Origin: an uncultured Eubacteriales bacterium
GTDB lineage: Bacteria > Bacillota > Clostridia > Christensenellales > Aristaeellaceae
DNA length: 64,000 nucleotides
NCBI GenBank assembly: GCA_900540045.1
Contig: UQEF01000003.1
Location: 32,039 to 96,038, forward strand
Direction of reading: 5' to 3'
Positions 32,635 to 41,260 of the stretch are shown piece by piece; the first letter of the stretch is position 1; each line of letters opens with the position of its first letter. The notes under the pieces were generated by a model. It was not told the DNA's origin and searched no databases. It was given only the letters and a program-made list of their open reading frames with translations. The translations under genes and the position numbers were made by a program.

Positions 32635-32663
32635 AGTATAGCACGCGCCCCATCGGCTGGCAA
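32635..32663 (-). promoter_or_regulatory. Promoter of the chromate transporter pair
   Basis: Minus strand TTGCCA (32658-32663), 17-base spacer, TATACT (32635-32640), 33 bases before the start codon at 32602. Confidence 0.7.
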
Positions 32664-32700
32664 GCGCAGGCTTTTTTGTTGTACCGGAAAGAGAAGGGCG

Positions 32701-32744
32701 CCCCAAAAGAAACGTCGCCGCGATGCGCGGCACTCCTTTTGGGG
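32701..32744. repeat. Nested palindrome with GGGGACG flank
   Basis: Outer arms CCCCAAAAG/CTTTTGGGG and inner arms GCCGCG/CGCGGC around ATG. It lies between the chromate transporter promoter and the end of the next minus-strand gene. Together with the element at 32788 it fills this non-coding stretch. Confidence 0.6.
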
Positions 32745-32787
32745 ACGGAAACGGCGTCAAGGGCCGCACGAAGCGCCGGAAACACAA

Positions 32788-32822
32788 GGAACAAACACTT
32801 TTTCGGGGACGCTGCTTGTTCC
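32788..32822. repeat. GGAACAA/TTGTTCC inverted repeat with GGGGACG core
   Basis: Seven-base perfect arms around a 21-base centre CACTTTTTCGGGGACGCTGC-like segment. It ends 2 bases before the stop codon side of the minus-strand gene 32825-34003 and may also serve as its terminator, though no T-run follows directly. Confidence 0.5.
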
Positions 32823-32824
32823 GT

Positions 32825-34003
32825 TCAGATATCCTCCCATAAAAGGAGGCCCGGCTTGTCAAAGGAGCGGCTGCTTGCGGCATTGTACGGGTCAATCAGC
32901 TCCGCGGTCTGCGCATTCACGAGGATGGGGCCCCAATAGGAGGAAACCGCATCATACTGCTTTTGGACGGATGCGTCCGGAGTCTCCGCATCTGGATACA
33001 ATTCGCCCTCTGCCACCCATGTGGGGAGGAGCGTAAAGGCAGAGCCCGTTTCGTTGAGCCATACGGCGTATCCCAGCCGCAGGTTGGCAATGCTCCTCAG
33101 CCGTCCCGCCCGGATGAGATCGAGATAGGTCTCCTTCACCTCTTCAAAGCTGCATAGCGGCACATCTTCAGCGAGAAGCGCGGCAGGGCTGAGCAGATGG
33201 AACTGAAGGCTCTTGTATATCTCGTTCAGCCCGATGCTTTTCAGCCCCTGCGTGATGGCGATGGCGCCGTGATACCGGTACGCCTCCCGGTTGTTCATGC
33301 CCGCATACCGCGTGAAGCTTTCCGCTGCGCCGCAGATGACGGGAATGCCATCAACCATCTGATCAAAATAGACCATGAGCGTCGCTTCCGATTCCGGCAG
33401 GGGATCGCCCGAATAGGTGTCGGTTCTGTAATCGTACTTCATGTCCCCCTGATAGGCGATGAGACGGTGGGGGAGAAGCGCGATGTTCTCGCCGGGATAG
33501 AGGCTCTCCCATGTCCGCAGTAAAAGCTCCTGCGCGTCCGCGACGGTTGTGGGGTTGTTGAACGCATAGGCCGTGTTCAGGTCAAATTCGCCAAACTGGC
33601 GGAGAATGGGGTACTGGTTGTATCCCTCCGGGACGACGGAAGCGGGATGCGCTTTCTGTGCGGCACTTTTGACAAGGCGGTTGGGCGAGTCGATGCGCAG
33701 AATACCCGTGCTCATCCACTGCTCCGTGTCGCCGATGACGACGGACGCCTCGGCGGATCTGCCGTCGGCAAGGGGGACGGGGTCGGCCTCCATAACGGGG
33801 AAGCGTTCCACCTCCGGCACCGCCACGTCCAGGTCGATGGCGATCTCCCGGCCACAGGCGTGCAGGGTTTCGCACCAGCTGTCCGGGCAGGTTTCCCTCA
33901 GCTGCGTGATGGTTTGAAAATCCGGATTTTCCGCCCTCGCGGCGGTCAGGCCGCTTACGGCCAGCGCAAGACAGGTACACATGCAAAGCAGACGGCTTTT
34001 CAT
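32825..34003 (-). CDS. Secreted protein of unknown function
   Basis: 392 residues with a signal peptide (MKSRLLCMCTCLALAVSGLT, cut near ARA). The mature part is mixed alpha/beta without repeats or known catalytic motif. It resembles clostridial DUF6034-type exported proteins only in general form ('YDYRTDTYSGDPLPESEATL', 'MVYFDQMVDGIPVICGA', 'LRLGYAVWLNETGSAFTLLP', 'PTWVAEGELYPD'); I am not sure of that link. Three Cys in the mature N-terminus (ETCPDSWCETLHACG) could form disulfides. GGGAGGGAAACGT precedes the ATG. Confidence 0.7.
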   Translation of the reverse strand: MKSRLLCMCTCLALAVSGLTAARAENPDFQTITQLRETCPDSWCETLHACGREIAIDLDVAVPEVERFPVMEADPVPLADGRSAEASVVIGDTEQWMSTGILRIDSPNRLVKSAAQKAHPASVVPEGYNQYPILRQFGEFDLNTAYAFNNPTTVADAQELLLRTWESLYPGENIALLPHRLIAYQGDMKYDYRTDTYSGDPLPESEATLMVYFDQMVDGIPVICGAAESFTRYAGMNNREAYRYHGAIAITQGLKSIGLNEIYKSLQFHLLSPAALLAEDVPLCSFEEVKETYLDLIRAGRLRSIANLRLGYAVWLNETGSAFTLLPTWVAEGELYPDAETPDASVQKQYDAVSSYWGPILVNAQTAELIDPYNAASSRSFDKPGLLLWEDI

Positions 34004-34069
34004 ACGTTTCCCTCCCGTTTGTCGGTTCCATCAGGTTTGCGGCGACGCTCCCAAGGCGCGCCGGGCGCT

Positions 34070-34103
34070 CGCTTCGGATGTTGTCTATTCAGACTCCGAA
34101 GCG
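34070..34103. repeat. Perfect 9-bp inverted repeat
   Basis: CGCTTCGGA (34070-34078) and TCCGAAGCG (34095-34103) with a 16-base loop, in the 332-base gap between divergent genes. On the plus strand GGCGTTTT follows, which looks like a terminator, but no plus-strand gene ends here. Beyond this and the pst promoter region the gap shows nothing recognisable. Confidence 0.5.
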
Positions 34104-34256
34104 GGCGTTTTGGTTCATGAAGAGCAGCTTTTTTTGCGACGGCCGGACTGCCGCACATCAAAGCATGGCGCGAAGGGCTTTCCGCCGCCCATGCCATAAC
34201 AGGAAAGCTTCCGGCCGGGGCGGTTTGGTTCAATCCACCGCTTATTTTACCCCCTT

Positions 34257-34300
34257 TTAACAAAAGCGGCACAGTTGGTTTAACACACGCGCCGTATACT
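34257..34300 (+). promoter_or_regulatory. pst promoter with PhoP-box-like repeats
   Basis: TATACT (34295-34300) has no good -35 hexamer. Two TTAACA hexamers (34257-34262 and 34280-34285) lie 23 bases apart, about two helical turns, on the upstream side, with a weaker TTACCC at 34247. PhoP of B. subtilis binds TT(A/T/C)A(C/T)A direct repeats, so this suggests activation by the PhoP-type regulator encoded at the end of the operon. Confidence 0.55.
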
Positions 34301-34335
34301 TTCACCTGTACTAAGAACCAAGGAGGAAAACGAAG

Positions 34336-35196
34336 ATGAAAAAGTTTCTGGGAATTCTTTTGAGCCTTATGATGATCGTGGGCGCGACCGCCGCAATGGC
34401 CGAGTTTGACTACACGCAGGACATCACCGTGGTCAGCCGTGAGGACGGCAGCGGCACGCGCGGCGCGTTCATCGAGCTGCTGGGTGTAGAGAAAGAGGAC
34501 GAAAACGGCGAGAAAGTGGACTACACCACCGAGGAAGCCGTCATCACCAACAGTACCAACGTGATGATGACCACCGTCGCCGGCAATGAGGCCGCCATCG
34601 GCTACTCCAGCATGGGCTCCCTGAACGACACCGTCAAGGCCCTGCAGGTGAACGGCGTTGCCGCCACCGTTGAGAACATCAAGGCCGGCACCTACGAGGT
34701 CGCCCGTCCCTTCAACATCGCCACCATGGGCGAGGTCAGCGAAGCGGCGCAGGACTTCATCACCTACATCCTGTCTGCCGAAGGCCAGGCTGTGATTTCC
34801 GAGAACGGCTACATTCCGCTGGATGACGCCCCCGCCTATGCCGGCAAGCAGGTTTCCGGCAAGATCGTCGTGGCCGGCTCCTCCTCCGTCACCCCTGTGA
34901 TGGAAAAGCTCAAGGAAGCCTACGCCGCCCTCAACCCCAACGCTGAGATCGAGATTCAGCAGAGCGACTCCACCACCGGCATGACCAGTGCTATCGACGG
35001 CATCTGCGACATCGGCATGGCTTCCCGCGCCCTGAAGGACAGCGAAATCGAGGCTGGCCTGACCGGCACCACCATCGCCATGGACGGCATCGCCATCATC
35101 GTCAACCCCGCCAACCCGGTCGAGAGCATGACCGTTGAAGAGATCGAGCAGATTTTCACCGGCGCTGTGACCACTTGGGAAGGCTTCCAGAAGTAA
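34336..35196 (+). CDS. pstS: Phosphate-binding protein PstS, circularly permuted
   Basis: 286 residues with signal peptide (MKKFLGILLSLMMIVGATAA); no lipobox Cys, so it is not obviously a lipoprotein. All PstS phosphate-binding elements are present but in rotated order. The usual C-terminal half comes first: 'ITVVSREDGSGTR' (30-42), 'AIGYSSMG' (87-94), 'VENIKAGTYEVARPF', 'SENGYIPL' (155-162). Then the usual N-terminal half: 'KIVVAGSSSVTPVMEKL' (176-192), 'DIGMASRALK' (215-224), 'DGIAIIVNP' (250-258), 'EQIFTGAVTTWEGF'. The cut is at the loop between IFTG..TW and DITVVSRED. First gene of the pst operon. Confidence 0.93.
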   Translation: MKKFLGILLSLMMIVGATAAMAEFDYTQDITVVSREDGSGTRGAFIELLGVEKEDENGEKVDYTTEEAVITNSTNVMMTTVAGNEAAIGYSSMGSLNDTVKALQVNGVAATVENIKAGTYEVARPFNIATMGEVSEAAQDFITYILSAEGQAVISENGYIPLDDAPAYAGKQVSGKIVVAGSSSVTPVMEKLKEAYAALNPNAEIEIQQSDSTTGMTSAIDGICDIGMASRALKDSEIEAGLTGTTIAMDGIAIIVNPANPVESMTVEEIEQIFTGAVTTWEGFQK

Positions 35197-35200
35197 GGCC

Positions 35201-36055
35201 ATGAGCGGCAAGTTTCGTGAAACGGCCATGCGGTGCGTGTTCTGCGCTACCGCATGCGCCTGTATCCTGGCGGTTCTGCTGATCTGCTTCTTCCTGTTCT
35301 CCAACGGCATCCCCTTCTTTGGGAAGGTCAGTCTCTGGGAGTTTCTGACCGGGGAGACCTGGAGGCCCAGCAATGAAATCTTCGGAATTCTGCCCATGAT
35401 TCTGGGCAGCGTGTATGTCACCGGCGGCGCCCTGCTTCTGGGCGCGCCGCTGGGCATACTGACGGCGATCTATCTGGTCAGGTTCTGTCCCCACAAGCTG
35501 TACCGGGTGCTCAAGCCTGCGGTGGCGCTGCTGGCCGGCATCCCTTCGGTGGTCTACGGCTTCTTCGGGCTTACGGCCATCGTGCCCTTTGTGAAGGAAA
35601 CCTTCGGCGGGAACGGAAACAGCATGCTAACCGCGTGCATCCTGCTGGCGATGATGATTCTTCCTACAATCATTCTGCAGGCGGAATCTGCGATTCGCGC
35701 AGTACCCGAAAGCTATTTCGAAGGCAGCCTTGCGCTGGGGGCGACGAGGGAGGCCAGCGTGTTCCGCACGGTGGTTCCCGCAGCCAGAAGCGGTATTCTG
35801 GCTGCCGTCATCCTGGGCGTTGGCCGCGCCGTAGGCGAAACCATGGCCGTGATGATGGTGGCGGGCAACCAGGCCCGTATGCCCAAGGGTCTTTTGCAGG
35901 GCATACGCACCATGACCGTGAACATCGTAATGGAAATGGGCTACGCGACGGACTTGCATCGTGAAGCGCTCATTGCCACCGGCGTGGTGCTGTTTGTGTT
36001 CATTCTCATGATCAACGCGCTGTTCTCGGCGCTCAAGAGGAGGCAGGTGCAATGA
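35201..36055 (+). CDS. pstC: Phosphate ABC transporter permease PstC
   Basis: 284 residues, about six membrane segments. Inner-membrane channel subunit for high-affinity phosphate uptake with PstA. Visible: 'LICFFLFSNGIPFFGKVSLW', 'ILPMILGSVYVTGGALLLGA', 'GAPLGILTAIYLVRF', 'GIPSVVYGFFGLTAIVPFV', and the EAA loop 'EGSLALGATREASVFRTVVP', followed by 'GRAVGETMAVMMVAGN'. It begins 4 bases after the pstS stop and overlaps pstA by 4 bases (ATGA). Confidence 0.95.
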   Translation: MSGKFRETAMRCVFCATACACILAVLLICFFLFSNGIPFFGKVSLWEFLTGETWRPSNEIFGILPMILGSVYVTGGALLLGAPLGILTAIYLVRFCPHKLYRVLKPAVALLAGIPSVVYGFFGLTAIVPFVKETFGGNGNSMLTACILLAMMILPTIILQAESAIRAVPESYFEGSLALGATREASVFRTVVPAARSGILAAVILGVGRAVGETMAVMMVAGNQARMPKGLLQGIRTMTVNIVMEMGYATDLHREALIATGVVLFVFILMINALFSALKRRQVQ

Positions 36056-36903
36056 GGAGCGTACGCGCAATTCTCGCAAACGCGAGGCGCTATCCCGGGT
36101 CTTTCGTGCTCCACCTGCTGTGCGCCGTCGCGTCGGTGTTCGTCGCGGCGGCGCTGGTGCTGCTGATTGGCTACATTCTGGCAACCGGCATCCCACACCT
36201 CAAGCCCAGTCTGTTTGCGATGGACTACAACAGCGAAAACGTCAGCCTGCTTCCCGCCCTGTTCAATACCGTCATCATGACGCTTCTGTCGCTGGCGCTG
36301 GCCGTGCCGCTGGGCGTGGGCGGAGCCATCTACCTGGCCGAATACGCCAACCGCGATTCCAAAATCGTCAAGGCCGTGCGCCTTACGGCGGAAACGCTGG
36401 CGGGCATACCGTCCATCCTGTACGGCCTGTTTGGCATGATGTTTTTCGTGACCTCGCTTCGCTGGAGCTACTCGCTTCTGGCGGGGGGAATGACGCTTGC
36501 GGTGATGATTCTGCCCCTCATTTTGCGCACCACCGAGGAGGCGCTGCTCTCCATCCCGGACAGCTACCGCGAGGGCAGCTTCGGCCTGGGCGCGGGCAGG
36601 CTGCGCACGGTTACGCGCATCGTGCTGCCTCCGGCCATGAGCGGCATTCTGGCGGGCGTGATTCTGGCCATCGGCCGCGTGGTGGGCGAAACCGCAGCCC
36701 TCATCTATACCGCCGGCACCGTGGCGGACTGGCCCAAGGGCGTGATGAGCTCCGGCCGCACGCTGGCGGTGCACATGTACGTACTCTCCGGCGAGGGCCT
36801 GCACGTGCCCGAGGCTTCCGCGACTGCCGTGGTGCTGCTGGTGATTGTGGTCGGCATGAACGCCCTGAGCTCCTACGTGGCCAAGAAACTGACAAGGGGA
36901 TAG
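36052..36903 (+). CDS. pstA: Phosphate ABC transporter permease PstA
   Basis: 283 residues, about six membrane segments. Visible: 'VLLIGYILATGIPHLKPSLF', 'LPALFNTVIMTLLSLALAVP', 'GVGGAIYLAEYANRDSK', 'LAGIPSILYGLFGMMFFV', the EAA loop 'EGSFGLGAGRLRTVTRIVLP', and 'GRVVGETAALIYTAGTVADW'. It pairs with PstC; coupled by ATGA overlap upstream and 3 bases from pstB downstream. Confidence 0.95.
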   Translation: MRSVRAILANARRYPGSFVLHLLCAVASVFVAAALVLLIGYILATGIPHLKPSLFAMDYNSENVSLLPALFNTVIMTLLSLALAVPLGVGGAIYLAEYANRDSKIVKAVRLTAETLAGIPSILYGLFGMMFFVTSLRWSYSLLAGGMTLAVMILPLILRTTEEALLSIPDSYREGSFGLGAGRLRTVTRIVLPPAMSGILAGVILAIGRVVGETAALIYTAGTVADWPKGVMSSGRTLAVHMYVLSGEGLHVPEASATAVVLLVIVVGMNALSSYVAKKLTRG

Positions 36904-36906
36904 AGC

Positions 36907-37659
36907 ATGGACAAGCTGAAAATCGAAAACCTCGATTTGTATTATGAGAAATTTCATGCGCTCAAGAGCATCAACCTGAGCATTCCGCGCAACCGCATCG
37001 CGGCGTTTATCGGCCCCTCCGGCTGCGGCAAGAGCACGCTGCTCAAAACCCTCAACCGCATGAACGACCTGGTGCCCGGCTGCCGCGTGACCGGAAAGGT
37101 GCTGCTGGACGGCACCGACGTGCTGACCCCGGATACCGACGTCAACCTCCTGCGCAAGCGCGTGGGCATGGTGTTTCAAAAGCCCAATCCCTTCCCCATG
37201 AGCGTGTACGACAACATCGCTTACGGCCCGCGCACGCATGGCATCCACGGCCGGGCGCGTCTGGACGAGCTGGTGGAGCAGTCCCTCAGGCAGGCGGCCA
37301 TCTGGGACGAACTCAAGGACCGGCTGCAAAAAAGCGCCATGGCCCTCTCCGGCGGCCAGCAGCAGCGGCTGTGCATCGCGCGCGCCCTGGCCGTTCAGCC
37401 CGAGGTGCTGCTTATGGACGAGGCGACATCTGCGCTTGACCCCATCTCCACCGGGAAAATCGAAGAACTGGCGGTGGAGCTCAAGGAGCAGTACACCATT
37501 GTGATGGTTACGCACAACATGCAGCAGGCCTTGCGCGTAAGCGACCAGACCTCCTTTTTCCTGCTGGGGGAAATCGTGGAGACGGGCCCCACGGAAAAGC
37601 TGTTCTCCAACCCCCGCGAAAAGCGCACCGAGGATTACATCACAGGGAGGTTCGGCTGA
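36907..37659 (+). CDS. pstB: Phosphate ABC transporter ATPase PstB
   Basis: 250 residues, normal length. ATP hydrolysis drives phosphate import. Walker A '[19 protein letters not shown]' at about 36-54, Q-loop '[20 protein letters not shown]', signature '[17 protein letters not shown]', Walker B '[15 protein letters not shown]' and switch 'MVTHNMQQA'. The 'NRMNDLVPG' and 'FQKPNPFP' stretches are specific for PstB. It ends 1 base before phoU. Confidence 0.97.
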   Translation: MDKLKIENLDLYYEKFHALKSINLSIPRNRIAAFIGPSGCGKSTLLKTLNRMNDLVPGCRVTGKVLLDGTDVLTPDTDVNLLRKRVGMVFQKPNPFPMSVYDNIAYGPRTHGIHGRARLDELVEQSLRQAAIWDELKDRLQKSAMALSGGQQQRLCIARALAVQPEVLLMDEATSALDPISTGKIEELAVELKEQYTIVMVTHNMQQALRVSDQTSFFLLGEIVETGPTEKLFSNPREKRTEDYITGRFG

Positions 37660-37660
37660 T

Positions 37661-38317
37661 ATGCGCCGTCAATTTGACGAACAACTGGAGGAACTGGCCC
37701 GGGAGATGATCTCCATGGGCGCGATGATCGAAAGCGCCATCGACAAGGCGTGCGACGCGCTGATGCGCCACGACGTGGCGCTGGCCAAAAGCGTGATGGA
37801 GGCCGATCACCTCGTCGATCAGAAGGAGCGCACCATCGAAAGCATGTGCCTCAGGCTTCTGCTGATTCAGCAGCCCATTGCCCGCGACCTGCGAAAGGTC
37901 AGCTCGGCGCTGAAGATGATTACCGATATGGAGCGAATCGGCGATCAGGCCGCCGACATCTGCGAAATCGTGACCATGATGGACGGCATGGAGGGCCTGG
38001 ACAATCCCCGCCTGATGCGCGATATGGCACATGAAACCGTCGATATGGTACACAAGGTGATTGACGCGTACGTTGCCAGTGATGTACACTTGGCACAGGC
38101 GGTCATGGCGGCCGACGACGTAGTGGACGATCTGTTCATGCGCGTGAAGGCCGAGCTGATTGCGTTTTTGACACGCGATGCGACCCGGGGCCAGCAGGCG
38201 CTTGATATTCTGATGATCGCCAAATACTTTGAACGCATCGGAGACCACGCCGTAAACATCGGGGAGTGGGTGGAATTCTCCGTAACGGGTTCCTATAAGG
38301 GAGAAGAGCTTCAATGA
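37661..38317 (+). CDS. phoU: Phosphate signalling protein PhoU
   Basis: 218 residues, two three-helix PhoU repeats. It mediates repression of the Pho response when phosphate is plentiful and limits PstSCAB activity. Each repeat carries the E/DxxxD metal-binding motif: 'DHLVDQKERTIESMCLRLLL' and 'DDVVDDLFMRVKAEL', and 'MERIGDQAADICE' / 'FERIGDHAVNIGEW'. The stop overlaps the response regulator ATG, tying PhoU directly to the two-component genes. Confidence 0.96.
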   Translation: MRRQFDEQLEELAREMISMGAMIESAIDKACDALMRHDVALAKSVMEADHLVDQKERTIESMCLRLLLIQQPIARDLRKVSSALKMITDMERIGDQAADICEIVTMMDGMEGLDNPRLMRDMAHETVDMVHKVIDAYVASDVHLAQAVMAADDVVDDLFMRVKAELIAFLTRDATRGQQALDILMIAKYFERIGDHAVNIGEWVEFSVTGSYKGEELQ

Positions 38318-39003
38318 TCTACGTCGTAGAAGACGATCCGGGCATCCGCGAGCTGGAGTGCTATGCGCTCAGACAAGCGGGCTTTGAGGCGCGCGGCTTT
38401 GAGGAAGGACAGTCCTTTCTGGAGGCTGTGCGCGTTCAACTGCCCCAGCTGGTGCTGCTGGATGTGATGCTGCCCGGCGAGGACGGCAACCGCCTGCTGG
38501 CCCGGCTCCGGCAGGACCCCCGCACCCGCCGCCTGCCGGTGATCATGGTCACGGCGCGCGGAGAGGAAATGGACAAGGTACAGGGCCTGGATGGCGGCGC
38601 GGACGACTATATCGTCAAACCTTTCGGCGTGATGGAGCTGCTCAGCCGCGTGCGGGCTGTGCTGCGCCGTGCCAAGGATGAACAGCCACAGGCTGAGCTT
38701 GCTGTTGGCGATTTGCGCATGGACGTGGCACGCCACCGGGTTTTTGCGGACGGACGCGACGTAACCCTTACCCATATGGAATTTGAACTGCTGCGCTACC
38801 TGCTGATCAACCGGGGCATTGCGCTTACACGCGAACGCCTGCTGGATGCAGTGTGGGGCGTGGATTATCCCGGAGACACCCGCACTGTAGATGTGCATAT
38901 GCGCACCCTGCGCGTAAAGCTGGGTCAGGCCAGCCGCTATCTGCAAACGGTACGCGGCGTAGGCTACCGATTGGAGGACGTGGATGCAGAAACGAATCTT
39001 TAG
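38314..39003 (+). CDS. OmpR/PhoB-family response regulator, PhoP-like
   Basis: 229 residues. Receiver with 'VVEDDPGIRELE', phosphoacceptor D50 in 'LVLLDVMLPGEDG', 'IMVTARGEE' and 'DDYIVKPFGVMELLSRVRAV'; winged-helix effector 'VTLTHMEFELLRYLLINRGI' and 'YPGDTRTVDVHMRTLRVKLG', ending 'VRGVGYRLE'. Its place in the pst-phoU operon makes it the phosphate regulator; the TTAACA repeats at the operon promoter are its likely targets. It overlaps the kinase gene by 20 bases. Confidence 0.94.
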   Translation: MIYVVEDDPGIRELECYALRQAGFEARGFEEGQSFLEAVRVQLPQLVLLDVMLPGEDGNRLLARLRQDPRTRRLPVIMVTARGEEMDKVQGLDGGADDYIVKPFGVMELLSRVRAVLRRAKDEQPQAELAVGDLRMDVARHRVFADGRDVTLTHMEFELLRYLLINRGIALTRERLLDAVWGVDYPGDTRTVDVHMRTLRVKLGQASRYLQTVRGVGYRLEDVDAETNL

Positions 39004-40669
39004 AGGTGCGCTGCTGCTAACACTGGCTACAGCGCTGGTGATAGGCCTGTTGTCGGCAGCAGTGTATTACCACCGCTCCGGTGAACAGCTGGAAAGCCAG
39101 CTCTGGCAGGAACTGGATATGCTTTCCACTTTGATGGAGCAATCCGCAGATCAGGATGCTGAGGAAGCGGCGCTCAAGGCGCTGAATATGCCCAACCGCC
39201 TTACGTGGATTGCGCCGGACGGCACGGTGCGCTACGATAACCAGAGCAACGCCGCAGACATGGAAAACCATCTTGGCCGTGAGGAAATCGCCCAGGCCAG
39301 TGAAACGGGAACCGGTTTCTCCAGGCGCTTTTCTCAGACGCTGCTGGAGGAACAGCTGTATTGCGCTCAAAGGCTGGAAGATGGAAGCTATCTGCGCCTG
39401 TCCGCCACGCAAAGCAGTCTGGCGGGTTCGCTATGGCGCATGGGCGGGGCGCTGGTGGCGGGCATCGCGGTGGTACTGATTGCGGCCGCCGTGCTCTCCC
39501 GCCTGTGGACACGGTCGCTGGTGAGGCCCATCAACGAAATCAACCTGGAAAATCCGTTGCAAAACCGTGTTTACGACGAGCTGACGCCCATGCTGCGCCG
39601 CATGGCGGAACAAAACCGGCGCTTGGAAACGCAGATGCGGGAAATCGACGCGCGGCGCGGGGAACTGGAAACGATCATCGGCCATATGAACGAGGGACTG
39701 CTCATTCTGGATGCGCATCGCCACGTGCTTTTGATGAACGACAGCGCGCGTGCCATCCTGCATACGGGCCTCCCTGCGGATGGTAAAACGCCGCTTTCCG
39801 TGTACAACCGGTCGCAAACGCTGCTGGATACGGTGGAAAAGGCCATCGCGGAGGGCGGCGCGCACGCGGATATGAGTGCGGGCGGACGCGAATACCTGCT
39901 CACGGCCAGCACCGTGCGCCATAACGAGGGCCTGGTGGTGCTTCTGCAGGATGTGACCGAGCGCAACGCCTCCGAGGCGGCGCGCAAGCGCTTCACCGCC
40001 AACGTCAGCCACGAGCTGCGCACGCCGCTGACCACCATTTCCGGCTATGCCGAACTGATACAGAGCGGCATGACCGAACCCAAGGACATTCCGGTATTTG
40101 CCCGCAAAATCTACAATGAAAGCCGCCGCCTGCTCAAGCTGATCGAGGATATCATGCACCTGAGCAAGCTGGACGAGGGCTTCGCCGCGGGATGCCTGCG
40201 TCGGGTGGACCTGCTGGAGGCCGCCCGGACAGCGGTAGAGGAAAATGCCGAAGCCGCGGGGGATCGCAACGTGACCGTGCGCCTGACGGGCGAGAGCGTT
40301 TTCATCAATGCCGACCCGACGCTGCTTGATGAAATGCTGCGCAACGTCATCGAAAACGGCGTCAAATACAACCGCTTAAACGGCGAAGTGCAGGTGGAGG
40401 TAAGCCGCCTTGCGGATGGCGCGCGCGTGCGCGTGACCGATACGGGCATCGGCATTCCCCAGGAGCATCAGGATAAGGTGTTTGAGCGCTTCTACCGCGT
40501 GGATGGCAGCCGCTCCAAGCAGACGGGCGGCACGGGTCTGGGCCTGTCGATTGTGAAGCATGGCGCGGAATACCACCATGCCAAAGTCGAGCTGAACAGC
40601 GAGGTGGGCCGCGGCACAGAAGTGACCATGACCTTTCCCCTGGCCACAGACGAGGAACACGAAGCGTAA
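38984..40669 (+). CDS. Sensor histidine kinase, PhoR-like
   Basis: 561 residues. Two membrane segments (about 9-28 and 153-174) enclose an outside domain of about 125 residues; a HAMP-like stretch and a PAS domain ('MNEGLLILDAHRHVLLMNDS') follow. HisKA with H343 in 'NVSHELRTPLTTISGYAEL', N-box 'MLRNVIENGVKYNR', 'VRVTDTGIGIPQEHQDKVFE', F-box 'FYRVDGSRSKQTGGTGLGLS'. One difference from typical PhoR is 'IVKHGAEYHHAK' where IA is common. Probable partner of the upstream regulator, receiving the phosphate signal through PstSCAB-PhoU. Confidence 0.93.
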   Translation: MQKRIFRGALLLTLATALVIGLLSAAVYYHRSGEQLESQLWQELDMLSTLMEQSADQDAEEAALKALNMPNRLTWIAPDGTVRYDNQSNAADMENHLGREEIAQASETGTGFSRRFSQTLLEEQLYCAQRLEDGSYLRLSATQSSLAGSLWRMGGALVAGIAVVLIAAAVLSRLWTRSLVRPINEINLENPLQNRVYDELTPMLRRMAEQNRRLETQMREIDARRGELETIIGHMNEGLLILDAHRHVLLMNDSARAILHTGLPADGKTPLSVYNRSQTLLDTVEKAIAEGGAHADMSAGGREYLLTASTVRHNEGLVVLLQDVTERNASEAARKRFTANVSHELRTPLTTISGYAELIQSGMTEPKDIPVFARKIYNESRRLLKLIEDIMHLSKLDEGFAAGCLRRVDLLEAARTAVEENAEAAGDRNVTVRLTGESVFINADPTLLDEMLRNVIENGVKYNRLNGEVQVEVSRLADGARVRVTDTGIGIPQEHQDKVFERFYRVDGSRSKQTGGTGLGLSIVKHGAEYHHAKVELNSEVGRGTEVTMTFPLATDEEHEA

Positions 40670-40674
40670 CGAAC

Positions 40675-40713
40675 AAAAGGCGCTTCCGCCCGGATGGAGC
40701 GGAGGCGCCTTTT
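40675..40713. terminator. Bidirectional terminator after the phosphate operon
   Basis: AAAAGGCGCTTCCGC and GCGGAGGCGCCTTTT form a stem with one mismatch around CCGGATGGA. A-run and T-run flanks suit both the pst operon and the convergent gene ending at 40742. Confidence 0.88.
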
Positions 40714-40741
40714 GTATTTATGCTTTCAGGAACGAAGAAAA

Positions 40742-41260
40742 TCAGGCATTGCCGCCGGTTTCTCCCTCGTCGATGGGGTCCGGCTCCACGGGCCGCAGGT
40801 CCGGGCGGGTATCGCCCTCCCCGGCCGCATCCGGGCTGTCGGCCGCTTCGTCGGCCTCGTTCAGTTCGCTCCCCCAGTCTGCGCCTTCCGGGGCGGCTTC
40901 CGGCTCATTGTCCTCGCCTTCCGGAGCGGACTCGCCCTCCGGCGCAGAGCCATCGCTTTCTGGCATGTCGCCCTCTGCCTCCACGCGAGCGTATCGCTGG
41001 GCACGCAGCACGGTCAGCTGCTCATCCAGGGAACTCAGCTCGCTGAGCATGTCGCCCAGCGGCTGGGGCATGGGCTCGCCCTGCTGCCACAAGTCCAGCG
41101 CCCGGACGGGAATCTCGCTGAGCAGCTCGCGCCGCCGCGTTTCCAGATTGATTTCATTCAGCTTCTGATGGGCGTTGGTAGCCATGTTGCTGGCCCCCTT
41201 GCCCAATGCCTCCAAACCTTTGAGAAACGCCATCTTTACGTTGTTGCCCAAAGCTGCCAT
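40742..41260 (-). CDS. Acidic protein of unknown function
   Basis: 172 residues, no membrane segment. Residues 1-85 are helical and basic ('MAALGNNVKMAFLKGLEALG', 'THAQKLNEI'-like and 'ETRRRELLSEIPVRALDLWQ', 'SSLDEQLTVLRAQR'). From about 95 the chain is almost only E, D, A, P, G and S (APEGESAPEGEDNEPEAAPE). The helical half resembles small clostridial proteins in which a short zinc-free coiled coil precedes a disordered tail, but I cannot assign a family. AAAGGGTG precedes the ATG. Confidence 0.6.
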   Translation of the reverse strand: MAALGNNVKMAFLKGLEALGKGASNMATNAHQKLNEINLETRRRELLSEIPVRALDLWQQGEPMPQPLGDMLSELSSLDEQLTVLRAQRYARVEAEGDMPESDGSAPEGESAPEGEDNEPEAAPEGADWGSELNEADEAADSPDAAGEGDTRPDLRPVEPDPIDEGETGGNA

